This document shows positions 43,190 through 51,869 of a stretch of 64,000 nucleotides of DNA, one piece after another. The stretch spans positions 16,533 to 80,532 of the forward strand of contig CAYQDW010000004.1 of NCBI GenBank assembly GCA_964416385.1. Reading direction: 5' to 3'. This DNA is from JAUHWL01 sp964416385. GTDB lineage: Bacteria > Bacteroidota > Bacteroidia > Flavobacteriales > Schleiferiaceae. Position 1 is the stretch's first letter. The number at the start of each line of letters is the position of its first letter. The position numbers and the translations under genes were made by a program. Under the pieces are notes generated by a model. It was not told the origin of the DNA. It did no database searches and saw only the letters and a program-made list of their open reading frames with translations.

Positions 43190-44317
43190 TTACTCTACCC
43201 AGTCTGCAATAAACAGGTTGGTGGCGCGTGTACCGCCATTAACGCGGTTGCTGCTAAAGATCAATTTTTTACCATCCGGGCTAAACATAGGGAAGGCATC
43301 AAAAACACCATCTTCTGTAATCTGTTCCAATCCGGTACCATCAAGGTTGATCATGTACAAGTTGAAAGGATAACCCATTTCATTGGCGTGGTTACTGCTA
43401 AAGATGATCTTTTCGCCACTGGGGTGGAAGAAGGGCGCCCAGTTGGCCTGGCCAAGGTTGGTGATCTGGCGCAGGTCGCTGCCATCTACATTACATACGT
43501 ACAATTCCATGTCGGTTGGTTTAACCAAACCTTCTGCCAACAAGGCTTTGTACTCAGCTATTTCTTCTTCTGTTTTGGGGCGCGATGAACGGAAGATCAG
43601 CTTGGTGCCATCAGGTGAAAAGAATGCACCACCATCATAACCCAAATCAAAAGTGATCTGCTTTACATCGCTACCGTCTATGTTCATGGTGTACAACTCT
43701 AAGTCGCCACTGCGCAGGCTGGTAAATACAATTTTATCGCCCAGCGGACTAACCGTTGCTTCGGCATCATAACCCGGCTCATTGGTCAGGGTGTCAATGA
43801 TCTCGCCTTTCAGGTTGGCCACAAAAATGTCGAAGTCGGGGTAAATGGGCCATACGTATGCGCCATCTTCGCGCTTGGCTGGTTCTGGCGGACAGTTTTC
43901 ATCGCCTAAATGCGTAGAACCATAAACGATCGATGTGTCTCCTGGTAAGAAATAAGAACAGGTTGTGCGGCCTTTGCCGGTGCTCAACAACATGGGAACC
44001 TGCTCTTGTAAATTATCTTCTGCCCAGTTGAAGTAAAAGATCTGGTCGCAGTTCAGGCCCCAATCCGGGTTGTTGCTCTGGAAAACCAGTTTTGTATTAT
44101 CAAAGCTGAAGTACGCCTCGGCATTATCGCCACCAAAGGTTAACTGGCGTATGTTGGCCAAATGTTTTTCACTGGCGTAGTGCAGTTCACTTTTCTTGGT
44201 TTCGCCACTCCAGCCATCGGTGTTTTCGGCATTTTCTTCTCCTTCTTTGTTTCCGCCACCGCAAGCAATTAAAGCTGTTGCAGCAAGTGCGAAAAGGACA
44301 ATCTTGTACTTAAACAT
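43190..44317 (-). CDS. TolB-like PD40 beta-propeller lipoprotein
   Basis: The 375-residue lipoprotein has lipobox LIAC (Cys19), a short acidic linker (GGNKEGEENAENTDGW) and a WD40-like PD40 propeller. Repeated blades are visible as AYFSFDNTKLVFQSN, ATVSPLGDKIVFTSLRSGD, AFFSPDGTKLIFRSSRP, PFFHPSGEKIIFSSNH and PMFSPDGKKLIFSSNR. This resembles the TolB propeller and surface peptidase-associated PD40 domains. It sits at the end of the folE-cysS-yidD run. A periplasmic or surface binding role is inferred; no enzymatic residues are visible. Confidence 0.85.
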   Translation of the reverse strand: MFKYKIVLFALAATALIACGGGNKEGEENAENTDGWSGETKKSELHYASEKHLANIRQLTFGGDNAEAYFSFDNTKLVFQSNNPDWGLNCDQIFYFNWAEDNLQEQVPMLLSTGKGRTTCSYFLPGDTSIVYGSTHLGDENCPPEPAKREDGAYVWPIYPDFDIFVANLKGEIIDTLTNEPGYDAEATVSPLGDKIVFTSLRSGDLELYTMNIDGSDVKQITFDLGYDGGAFFSPDGTKLIFRSSRPKTEEEIAEYKALLAEGLVKPTDMELYVCNVDGSDLRQITNLGQANWAPFFHPSGEKIIFSSNHANEMGYPFNLYMINLDGTGLEQITEDGVFDAFPMFSPDGKKLIFSSNRVNGGTRATNLFIADWVE

Positions 44318-44385
44318 GTTGTTTAGAATGATTTTAAATGGGGCGCAAAAATAATTGGGATATCAATACAAGCCAATGAAGTCTG

Positions 44386-44658
44386 TTATTTAGAATCCGG
44401 ATGTTTTTTTTGGTTTCTGGGCACCGGGTCATAGCCATGTCCACCCCAGGGATGGCAGGTGCTCAGCCGTTTAAAACCCATCAGGCTTCCTTTAAACGGG
44501 CCCCATTCTTTAATGGCTTCTTGCATGTACTCACTGCAGGTAGGGGTGTAGCGGCAACTGGGTGGGGTTAGGGGCGAAATGAGATAGCGGTAGATCCAAA
44601 CCAGCAACAAAAGTGGTAATGATAGGAGATAGGTTAGTGCTTTCCAGATCTTGGTCAT
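44386..44658 (-). CDS. yidD: Membrane protein insertion efficiency factor YidD
   Basis: The 90-residue protein has the YidD features: an amphipathic N-terminal helix (LTYLLSLPLLLLVWIYRYLI), SPLTPPSCRYTPTCSEYM (three of the conserved cysteines) and CHPWGGHGYDPVP. It assists YidC-dependent insertion of membrane proteins from the cytoplasmic face. In many bacteria it lies with rpmH, rnpA and yidC; here it is placed between cysS and a lipoprotein gene. Confidence 0.94.
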   Translation of the reverse strand: MTKIWKALTYLLSLPLLLLVWIYRYLISPLTPPSCRYTPTCSEYMQEAIKEWGPFKGSLMGFKRLSTCHPWGGHGYDPVPRNQKKHPDSK

Positions 44659-44799
44659 GATTAATGTTAATAATATTGTTCAACATCTAATTAAACCCTT
44701 CCGTCTCGTCCTTCGCAAGCTCCGGAATCGCCACCTTCCCTTATCAAAGGGAAGGATCTCTCACATTCAAGAAATTCAGTTTCTAAATAGATCTTATAT

Positions 44800-44840
44800 C
44801 TCTGGGAAACTCGGTGTAAACTCTGTGTCACTCTGTGGTC
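44800..44840. repeat. Four short tandem units (about 10 bp) downstream of cysS
   Basis: CTCTGGGAAA, CTCGGTGTAAA, CTCTGTGTCA and CTCTGTGGTC follow each other without gaps (44800-44840), just past the cysS stop codon on the minus strand. I recall this CTCTGTGTAACTCTGTGG-like wording from intergenic regions of other Bacteroidota. Confidence 0.6.
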
Positions 44841-44849
44841 AAAAAAAAC

Positions 44850-46334
44850 CTAATTCTCAACGGAATACGTGGTACCGTCTTTCCCATCCTTCAACACAAT
44901 GCCGGCTGCGGCAAGGTCGTCTCTGATCTTATCGCTCAATGCCCAGTTTTTGTCATTACGGGCACGCATGCGTAGTTCAATCAACACCTGCATGGCAGCG
45001 TCTAGCTTATCTGAGCTTTGGCTTTCTGTAACCTGCGTAAGGCCAAGCACATCAAACACAAAAGCATGCATGGTTTGGCGCATGATCTCCAGATCAGCTT
45101 TGCGCATACTGGCTTTGCCATCGGCTACAGCGTTGATGAATTTTACCGCTTCAAATAACTGGGCGATAAGAATAGGCGAGTTGAAATCATCATTCATGGC
45201 CGCGTAGCATTTTTGCCGCCATTCGGCCACATTGAACTGTGCTGTTTCTCCTGTTGGAATTATCTGGTTAAGTTTGCTTATAGCATCCATCAACCTGAAA
45301 AAGCCTTTTTCTGCCGCCAGCAAAGCGTCATTGCTAAAGTCTAGCACACTTGTATAATGGGCTTGCATCATAAAAAAGCGCACCACGCTGGGGTGAAAGC
45401 CTTTACTTAAAATGGAATTATTTCCGCTAAACAGCTCGCCCGGCAAAATGGTGTTGCCCGTGCTCTTGCTCATGCGTTTGCCGTTAAGTGTAAGCATGTT
45501 GCCATGCAACCAGTACTTAACAGCATGTTTACCATTGGCGGCATGGTTCTGTGCAATCTCGCATTCGTGGTGCGGGAATTTTAAGTCCATGCCACCACCG
45601 TGAATATCAAACTCTTCACCCAGGTATTTGGTACTCATAACTGAGCATTCTAAATGCCAACCGGGGAAGCCAATGCTCCAAGGGCTGGGCCAGCGCATGA
45701 TGTGTTCAGGTGAGGCCTTTTTCCATAAGGCAAAATCCAGCGGACTGCGTTTTTCGCTCTGGCCGTCAAGCGCGCGCGTACCACTAATTAGCTCATCAAT
45801 ATTGCGGCCACTTAAAATGCCATAGTCACCCGATTTGTTGTATTTGGGTACATCAAAGTATACGCTGCCATTTACCTCATAGGCCAAACCTTTATCAATG
45901 ATTTCTTTGATCATTTCTATTTGCTCTATGATGTGCCCGGTAGCTGTTGGCTCTATACTTGGCGGAAGCGCATTGAAAAGTTGCATCACATTATGGAAAC
46001 CAACGGTGTATTGCTGTACGATCTCCATGGGTTCTAGCTGCTGTAAGCGCGCCTTTTTGGCGATCTTGTCTTCGCCTTCATCAGCATCATTCTCGAGGTG
46101 GCCGGCATCGGTAATGTTGCGTACATAGCGCACTTTGTAGCCCAGATGACTTAAATAGCGATAAATCAGGTCAAATGAAATGAAGGTACGGCAGTTACCC
46201 AAATGCACATCGCTGTAAACGGTTGGGCCACAAACATACATGCCCACAAACGGTGCATTTATAGGTTTAAATTCTTCCTTTTTACCGCTTAGTGAATTGG
46301 AGAGTGTTATGGTGTTTTCTTCGTAAAGACTCAT
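44850..46334 (-). CDS. cysS: Cysteinyl-tRNA synthetase
   Basis: The 494-residue class I synthetase has the zinc-ligand cysteine in GMYVCGPTVYSDVHLGNCR (Cys35), with HLGN as the HIGH motif at 44-47. The other zinc ligands lie in PGWHLECSVMS and PHHECEIAQ, and the KMSKS loop reads GKRMSKSTGN around residues 285-292. The DALR-type anticodon domain is in the C-terminal third. It charges tRNA-Cys. It lies between folE and yidD on the minus strand; upstream is a hairpin-forming repeat. Confidence 0.96.
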   Translation of the reverse strand: MSLYEENTITLSNSLSGKKEEFKPINAPFVGMYVCGPTVYSDVHLGNCRTFISFDLIYRYLSHLGYKVRYVRNITDAGHLENDADEGEDKIAKKARLQQLEPMEIVQQYTVGFHNVMQLFNALPPSIEPTATGHIIEQIEMIKEIIDKGLAYEVNGSVYFDVPKYNKSGDYGILSGRNIDELISGTRALDGQSEKRSPLDFALWKKASPEHIMRWPSPWSIGFPGWHLECSVMSTKYLGEEFDIHGGGMDLKFPHHECEIAQNHAANGKHAVKYWLHGNMLTLNGKRMSKSTGNTILPGELFSGNNSILSKGFHPSVVRFFMMQAHYTSVLDFSNDALLAAEKGFFRLMDAISKLNQIIPTGETAQFNVAEWRQKCYAAMNDDFNSPILIAQLFEAVKFINAVADGKASMRKADLEIMRQTMHAFVFDVLGLTQVTESQSSDKLDAAMQVLIELRMRARNDKNWALSDKIRDDLAAAGIVLKDGKDGTTYSVEN

Positions 46335-46344
46335 TTTTACTGTT

Positions 46345-46425
46345 TGAGGTTTGAGGTTCGAAGTTTATATCAGAAAAAAGTCCAAGTCAAAACCTTAAAC
46401 TTCAAACCTCAAACTTCGAACTTAA
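46345..46425. repeat. Imperfect inverted repeat between folE and cysS
   Basis: The left arm around 46345-46369 (GTTTGAGGTTTGAGGTTCGA then AGTTT) and the right arm around 46401-46425 (AAACTTCAAACCTCAAACTT then CGAAC) match as an inverted repeat at 22 of 25 positions, with about 30 bp of loop. The arms are themselves built of a TTTGAGG-like heptamer. No T-run follows, so it is not a classical terminator. Confidence 0.7.
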
Positions 46426-46429
46426 AAGC

Positions 46430-47125
46430 CTATGCGTCAAACTGTGTGCGCATGTTGATATAATCTAAAAACTCGCGTTTTTTTTCTTCGGCCTTAAAAG
46501 CGCCACCAAATTCTGCCGTTACAGTGCTGCTATCAATATCGCGTATACCGCGGCTGTTAACGCACAGGTGCTTTGCATCTATTACGCAGGCAACATCTTC
46601 TGTGCCCAAAGCTTCTTGCAAGGCTTTTACAACTTGCTTTGTCATGCGCTCTTGCACTTGCGGACGCTTGGCATAAAAGTCTACGATGCGGTTCATTTTG
46701 CTTAAACCGATTACGGTGCCATTGCTAATGTAGGCCACATGAGCACGACCAACTATGGGTAAAAAATGGTGTTCGCACGTGCTGTAAACCACAATGTTTT
46801 TTTCAACCAACATTTCTCCGTAGCGATACAGATTTTTGAACGTACTCATATTTGGTTTACGCTCCGGATTTAGGCCACCAAAGGTTTCTTTAACGTACAT
46901 TTTGGCAACGCGTTTTGGGGTACCGCGTAGGCTATCGTCTTCTAAATCCAGACCAAGCGTTTCCATAATGCCTTTTATGTGGGCTTGGATAATCTCTATC
47001 TTTTTATCGTCTGATTGCGCAAAGGCATCGTTTCGCAATGGTGTTTCTGTGCTAAAACTTTCATGGTTTTCACCAATGGCATCCTCTAAATCTGAGGGGT
47101 TTATGTGTGATTTTGACTCTTTCAT
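46430..47125 (-). CDS. folE: GTP cyclohydrolase I (FolE)
   Basis: The 231-residue enzyme starts folate and pterin synthesis by converting GTP to dihydroneopterin triphosphate. The zinc-site motif VVYSTCEHHFLP (Cys117, His119, His120) and the second zinc cysteine in DAKHLCVNSRGIRD are present, as are RVAKMYVKETFGGL and RPQVQERMTKQV. The first 40 residues are a variable polar extension before the catalytic core. It precedes cysS on the same strand. Confidence 0.96.
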   Translation of the reverse strand: MKESKSHINPSDLEDAIGENHESFSTETPLRNDAFAQSDDKKIEIIQAHIKGIMETLGLDLEDDSLRGTPKRVAKMYVKETFGGLNPERKPNMSTFKNLYRYGEMLVEKNIVVYSTCEHHFLPIVGRAHVAYISNGTVIGLSKMNRIVDFYAKRPQVQERMTKQVVKALQEALGTEDVACVIDAKHLCVNSRGIRDIDSSTVTAEFGGAFKAEEKKREFLDYINMRTQFDA

Positions 47126-47223
47126 GCGTTGCTAACTATGGTAATTCTGTAGCGCTCTTAAAAGCGCGGCAAAGGTAACGCTTTGTTAAAAGGCTGGCGG
47201 CTTTTTTCTTTTTATAAACACCA

Positions 47224-48873
47224 TCAACGAACCTTATTGCCCGGTACTTTTTGTCCGCCTTGATACAGAATTAATGAAACTATTTGTCCATCTTCATCTT
47301 CTACAAATTCAATTTCAGCCTCAACAACCGTTAAGAAAAAATGTAGTTGGTCTTGCGCAGAAAGTGTAAAAGCTGGTTGCCCGGTGGCTTGTCCTATCAA
47401 ATTGCCGTTTTCTACGCTAATTTCCATCATAAAATTTGGGGCAAGTTGATAGGTGCCCGTGAGGCGCTCTAGCTGAGCAATGGGCAATTGAACGGCTATT
47501 TTTTCTTCTATTTTACGATTTGTACGCTTTGCCGTACTAAGTTCACCGCGATTCTTGGTAATTACACTACCAATGCGGTTCATATTGTTGCGCTCAAAAA
47601 TGAGTTGGGTGAAACTGTCTTTAAAATAGAATTTGTCCTTTTCATAAGGATAGATTTCTGTTTTAGATCCCCCAGTACGGTGGCTGTAAAGCTGATTTTT
47701 ATCTCTGGTTATCGTTCTGGTGCTTCCATCCTCAAACGCATAAATGCCAACGTATTCGTCTAATTCTGTATCTGTTAGTACAATGGTTTCTGGCTCTGTA
47801 TAGGGCTTGCCAATAGCTAGTGCCGCAATGCGCGTAGAAAATTCATAAGGTGAATTGCAGCTGCAATTGGTTAGAATGATGGTGTAAAGGTCTTCTTGGG
47901 GCAGATAAATGCCATTGCTGCTGTAGCCAAAAATGCCGCCACTATGCTCTATGGTTGGGCTACCATTTATTTCATTCACCATAAAGCCGTAACCGTAGTT
48001 GGTAGGTTCTCCATTTGCTAATGTGTAATTGGTCCACGCTTTTTTAAGGCTTTCTGCGCTAATCAGTTTATTTGCTTTAAGCGCTTCCATCCAAATGGCC
48101 ATATCGCCCACAGTACTCATGATGGCACCTGCCGCGTAGGGATGAGACATGCTCAAAAACTCAGCGTTGTCAAAAAAGCCATTTGGGGCGCGGTCATATC
48201 CAGCTGCACGATTCATGATTAATTCTTTGCGACTACCAAAACGCGTATTGCGCATGCCTAGTGGGGTAAAAATTTTCTCTTGTAAAAATTCGGCATAAGG
48301 CATTCCGGAAACCTTTTCTATGATAGCACCCAGCAGAAAATAGCCTGAATTGTTATAAGCCCATTGTGTGCCGGGTTCAAACTGCATGGGTTCATTCTTA
48401 AAAACATCAATCATTTCATCCACTGATTTTTCCAATCGCCAAATGGCCGCCCACGTAGCCATATCGGTATAGCTCTGTATGCCGCTGGTATGATTTAATA
48501 AGTGATGAATTGTTATTGTGTATCCCATCATGGGGTAATCAGGCAAGTGTTTGGTGATTTCATCCTCTATATTGAGCTTGCCTTCTTCTGCCAACATGAG
48601 AACCGCCACTGCTGTAAATTGCTTGGTAATGCTGCCAATTTCAAAAAGGTGTTGTGTAGAAAGATCAACATTTAGCTCAATACTAGCCTTACCCACGGCA
48701 TTGCTGTAAATGGTTTTACCGCCTTTTGTAATTAAAATTGCTGCGCCAGCACCTTCTGCTGCATACTTTTCTACCATCATATCGTCTATTTGCGATACAA
48801 TGTTTTTAGGTAGTTGGCCAAACGCGTTTGCTGTAAATATGGCGACAAAGACGCTTAAGAGGTACGCTCTCAT
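47224..48873 (-). CDS. Secreted serine hydrolase (beta-lactamase class C / AmpC-like)
   Basis: The 549-residue protein has a signal peptide (MRAYLLSVFVAIFTANAFGQ). The beta-lactamase-fold domain (about 25-360) contains SITK (Ser81, Lys84 as the SxxK motif), WAYNNSGYFLLG (YxN) and EHSGGIFGYSS (HxG in place of KTG). The C-terminal 170 residues hold two small beta-barrel (lipocalin-like DUF3471-type) segments. It is probably a periplasmic peptidase, esterase or penicillin-binding-like protein; resistance function is not implied. ATG 48873 gives the signal; a longer frame to 48969 would overlap the helicase gene. Confidence 0.87.
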   Translation of the reverse strand: MRAYLLSVFVAIFTANAFGQLPKNIVSQIDDMMVEKYAAEGAGAAILITKGGKTIYSNAVGKASIELNVDLSTQHLFEIGSITKQFTAVAVLMLAEEGKLNIEDEITKHLPDYPMMGYTITIHHLLNHTSGIQSYTDMATWAAIWRLEKSVDEMIDVFKNEPMQFEPGTQWAYNNSGYFLLGAIIEKVSGMPYAEFLQEKIFTPLGMRNTRFGSRKELIMNRAAGYDRAPNGFFDNAEFLSMSHPYAAGAIMSTVGDMAIWMEALKANKLISAESLKKAWTNYTLANGEPTNYGYGFMVNEINGSPTIEHSGGIFGYSSNGIYLPQEDLYTIILTNCSCNSPYEFSTRIAALAIGKPYTEPETIVLTDTELDEYVGIYAFEDGSTRTITRDKNQLYSHRTGGSKTEIYPYEKDKFYFKDSFTQLIFERNNMNRIGSVITKNRGELSTAKRTNRKIEEKIAVQLPIAQLERLTGTYQLAPNFMMEISVENGNLIGQATGQPAFTLSAQDQLHFFLTVVEAEIEFVEDEDGQIVSLILYQGGQKVPGNKVR

Positions 48874-48913
48874 CGGGTTTGTTTTTGTGTTCGGTTCAAA
48901 AATAAGCAAAGCA

Positions 48914-50329
48914 CTAATCCGCAAAAAAACTATCATCAAATCCAACCAGATATACTTTTTCTTGCGCACGGGTAATGGCCGTGTACAGCCAGCGCAGGTA
49001 TTCTATATCAACGGTTCCATCTGGCAGCCAACTTTGTTCAATAATCACCGTTGGCCATTGTCCGCCCTGCGCTTTATGGCAAGTAACCACATGGGCAAAC
49101 TTTACCTGCAGCGCGTTATAATAGGGGTTATTCATCACAGCTTCAATGCGGTTTTTGCGGTTGCCGATATGGGCATACTCGGCTTCAACGTGCTCAAAAA
49201 GCTGTTTTTGCTGGTTGTAGGATAGGGCAGGAGCATCTGCTTGCAGCGTGTTTAGCAACAAGGTTACATCTATTGGTTCTTCTTCAGGATAGTCAAGTAG
49301 GCTAACTGTAGCCTCCACAAAATCAAAACCAAAGTGTTGTTCGCGGTTGCGGATGCTTAACACCTCAAGTGTATCGCCATTGGCAATAAAGCCCACTTTA
49401 CTTTTTTGGGGTAGCCAGAAGTAGTTGTTTTTAACCACCATGACTTGATCGCCCGCAGCAATAAGGTCTTCTTTAAATTGAATACGCGCGCGGATGTCTA
49501 AATTATACTTGTTAGCGCGGTTGTTGCTGCGTACAATCATTATCCCATTTTCTTTGGTGCTATCACTAAAGTTTGATTGAAAAACTTCCTCCATTTCCCA
49601 ACCATCTGTTAAGCGGATAACATCTGCTGCAAGTTCTATCTGTGGTTTTGCGGCTTCATTTTTACTAATGAGCTCCCGTATTTGCGTAGCATTTTTTAAG
49701 ACGATTGATGTTTGTGCTTGCCTAATGACTTGTGTGAGGTGGTGTGTAACTAAATTAAGGCCATAAGTGTTCTCTAATTCTTTTGGGGTTAATGCCGGAC
49801 TAAGACTTAAACCAACAGGCGGAAGCTGGGCAAGATCACCTATAAACAACAATTTACAGCGGTGGCCTAATTGTACAAATTGAACCAAATCTTCCAGTAA
49901 ACTGCGTCCGCCAAAAGCGGCATTGTCATTGCCTTTATCGCCAATCATACTGGCTTCGTCTACAACATATAAAGTGTGTTTGCTCGTGTTTGGGCGAAGG
50001 GTAAATCCAGCCAAACCACCTTTACTTTTAGCCATGTAAATATGCCTATGAATGGTGCTGGCATATATGCCACTGCGCTGTGAAAGAACTTTGCCAGCCC
50101 TGCCCGTAGGCGCCAACAGCACGATGTTGCCTTTGAGTTCGCGGTAAGTTTCTACCACACTGCGAACCACGGTAGTTTTACCCGTACCGGCATAGCCAGT
50201 TAGTAAGAAGCAATCATGGTTGCGACTAAAAATAAAGTGTGCCAGCTTTTCAAAGAATTCCCGCTGCTCGGGGTTTGCTGTAAAGGGAAAGTGGCGCAAT
50301 AAATAACCTTCTAATTCTTGTGAATTCAT
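48914..50329 (-). CDS. RecD-like ATP-dependent DNA helicase (AAA, superfamily 1)
   Basis: The 471-residue helicase has Walker A LLTGYAGTGKTTVVR (45-53), LLAPTGRAGKVL (motif Ia), YVVDEASMIGD (Walker B), FIGDLAQLPPVG, and the C-terminal UvrD/RecD-type VVTCHKAQGGQWPTVIIEQS with RWLYTAITRAQEKVYLVG. It is the stand-alone short helicase common in Bacteroidota, related to RecD/Dda and acting 5' to 3'; a repair or replication-fork role is inferred. The serine hydrolase gene lies 40 bp downstream. Confidence 0.9.
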   Translation of the reverse strand: MNSQELEGYLLRHFPFTANPEQREFFEKLAHFIFSRNHDCFLLTGYAGTGKTTVVRSVVETYRELKGNIVLLAPTGRAGKVLSQRSGIYASTIHRHIYMAKSKGGLAGFTLRPNTSKHTLYVVDEASMIGDKGNDNAAFGGRSLLEDLVQFVQLGHRCKLLFIGDLAQLPPVGLSLSPALTPKELENTYGLNLVTHHLTQVIRQAQTSIVLKNATQIRELISKNEAAKPQIELAADVIRLTDGWEMEEVFQSNFSDSTKENGIMIVRSNNRANKYNLDIRARIQFKEDLIAAGDQVMVVKNNYFWLPQKSKVGFIANGDTLEVLSIRNREQHFGFDFVEATVSLLDYPEEEPIDVTLLLNTLQADAPALSYNQQKQLFEHVEAEYAHIGNRKNRIEAVMNNPYYNALQVKFAHVVTCHKAQGGQWPTVIIEQSWLPDGTVDIEYLRWLYTAITRAQEKVYLVGFDDSFFAD

Positions 50330-50367
50330 TGGGGGTAAAATTAGCGCGTTGATAACGGTTATTTCAA

Positions 50368-50397
50368 ATTGGCAATTCGCAATTAATTGTAGATTTG
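50368..50397 (+). promoter_or_regulatory. Putative Bacteroidota promoter (-33/-7) of the 210-aa protein operon
   Basis: ATTGG with TTG at 50369-50371, a spacer of 18 bp, and TAGATTTG at 50390-50397 (TAnnTTTG). The start codon follows at 50429. This is the best-formed promoter I found in the window. Confidence 0.5.
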
Positions 50398-50428
50398 TCG
50401 CTCATCAGAAAAATTATCTGTACACGTA

Positions 50429-51061
50429 ATGAAATTTAAAACTATCCATTTCGTGAATGTAGCGTTAATCTTTATCGCTGCATTTTTAGCTTTCAAGATT
50501 TACCGGGTAATTATGGAACCCATAGAATTTGAACGTTTAAAGCTCAAGCACATGTGTGCCGTTACTGAGCGTTTAGAGCAAATACGCGAGGCAGAGTTAG
50601 CCTATAAGCAAGAATATGGCTCATTTACCGGCGATTGGAATACGCTAATATCTTTTGTAGATACGGGCAAGGTTACCATTTATGAGCGTAAAGATTCTTC
50701 GTTTATGTATTATGATAAGCGCTTTCAACAAGACATGAGCAAAGATACCGTTATTGTACGCGTAATTGGTTATGAAAATGTGCTTACGCGTTTTGGCGAG
50801 GGTTTTGAAGGCGAAATGCTGCGCACGGTACCCTTAACAGACGGTACAGAATTTAACCTCGGTGCAGGTAAGATAGAACGTAATGGCGTAACAGTTCCCG
50901 TTTTTGAAGCGAGTGTAAGCGATGTTGATATGCTCAGCACCCTTAAATCTCGTTTCAATCAATACATTGATAAAAACCATGTTTATCAAGTAGGGTCATT
51001 AACCGAAGCAACGATTAGTGGAAACTACGAAAACACTAAATGCAAAGACGGAGTTAATTGA
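50429..51061 (+). CDS. Membrane-anchored protein of unknown function
   Basis: The 210-residue protein has one N-terminal transmembrane helix (residues 8-26, HFVNVALIFIAAFLAFKIY). The extracytoplasmic part contains REAELAYKQEYGSFTGDWNT (a pilin-like segment after the helix) and KVTIYERKDSSFMYYDKRFQ. The layout recalls a pseudopilin but lacks a prepilin peptidase motif, so this is weak. It is first of a three-gene run with a DUF3822 gene and rsmD. Confidence 0.72.
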   Translation: MKFKTIHFVNVALIFIAAFLAFKIYRVIMEPIEFERLKLKHMCAVTERLEQIREAELAYKQEYGSFTGDWNTLISFVDTGKVTIYERKDSSFMYYDKRFQQDMSKDTVIVRVIGYENVLTRFGEGFEGEMLRTVPLTDGTEFNLGAGKIERNGVTVPVFEASVSDVDMLSTLKSRFNQYIDKNHVYQVGSLTEATISGNYENTKCKDGVN

Positions 51062-51869
51062 TCCGTCTATAGCAAACGTAAATCCAGAACAATGTAACTT
51101 GTCCATCCTCTTTCAAAAGGATGGACTTGTTTTTTCTGTGCTTAGGAATGGTTTGGATAAATACATTGTTTTAGGCGAGTATGTGTCTAATGCAACCACA
51201 CCAGACTATCCCGCTCTGTTTGCTTTTAAAAATCAACTTCAGGGTAACTTTGCTGCGGTACAACTTGGCTTTTTTACCCCAAAATTTACCTTGGTACCAT
51301 TATCCCTTTTTAACACTCAAGATTTAGCAACCTATGCCAAGTTTCAGTTTACTACTGCTGCTGATGAGGTTTTGCGCGTAGATGAGTTAACGACCCACGG
51401 CTTGGCCATTGTTTATGCATTGCCGGCCACATTAGCGAAATTCTGTGATGATTTATTTGGCAAACACGTGCTGCGGCACGCTGCCTACTTTTCAATTTGT
51501 CACTATTTAAATCAATACAAAAACAAACCCGGAGAACATTTGCACGCAAATATCTGGAGAAACCAAGTTGACGTAACGGTAGTAAAAAATGGCAAATTGA
51601 TATTGAGTAACGGGTACGCTTTTGAAACGGATGAAGATGTACTCTACTTTTTACTTAATATTTACGAGCAGCTGGCATTAAACCCAGAAACTGTACCGTT
51701 AAAACTATCTGGTGAAATTGCAAAAGATACCAAGCGCTGGCAGCTTTTACAGCAATACATTCGGTTTGTTGAACTAGAAAAGCGCCCCCCATTAAATTAC
51801 AGCCATGAATTTAAAGATATACCTGAACATGCTTATAACCGTGTTTTTCAAGCCGCACTATGCGTATAA
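51018..51869 (+). CDS. DUF3822 protein
   Basis: The 283-residue cytoplasmic protein resembles DUF3822, a Bacteroidota family found next to rsmD with an actin/ASKHA-like fold of unknown function. It has CNLSILFQKDGLVFSVLRN near the start, HLHANIWRNQVDVTVVKNGK, and EDVLYFLLNIYEQLALNP. No in-frame ATG exists near the N-terminus; the GTG at 51018 is the most likely start and overlaps the preceding gene by 44 bp. A TTG at about 51096 is the alternative. The stop overlaps the rsmD start by 10 bp. Confidence 0.78.
   Translation: METTKTLNAKTELIDPSIANVNPEQCNLSILFQKDGLVFSVLRNGLDKYIVLGEYVSNATTPDYPALFAFKNQLQGNFAAVQLGFFTPKFTLVPLSLFNTQDLATYAKFQFTTAADEVLRVDELTTHGLAIVYALPATLAKFCDDLFGKHVLRHAAYFSICHYLNQYKNKPGEHLHANIWRNQVDVTVVKNGKLILSNGYAFETDEDVLYFLLNIYEQLALNPETVPLKLSGEIAKDTKRWQLLQQYIRFVELEKRPPLNYSHEFKDIPEHAYNRVFQAALCV

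Noticed and set aside
43073..43588. A 171-codon open frame on the plus strand opposite the PD40 lipoprotein gene
   Set aside because: It lies antisense to a well-supported lipoprotein with repeated PD40 blades and has no recognisable motif; it is a shadow frame.
47224..48873. Antibiotic-resistance beta-lactamase
   Set aside because: The SxxK and YxN motifs fit the general class C-like serine hydrolase family with C-terminal extensions; nothing indicates a beta-lactamase substrate.
48710..49225. A 171-codon plus-strand frame across the serine hydrolase and helicase genes
   Set aside because: It is antisense to two genes with strong catalytic motifs and spans the gap between them; a shadow.
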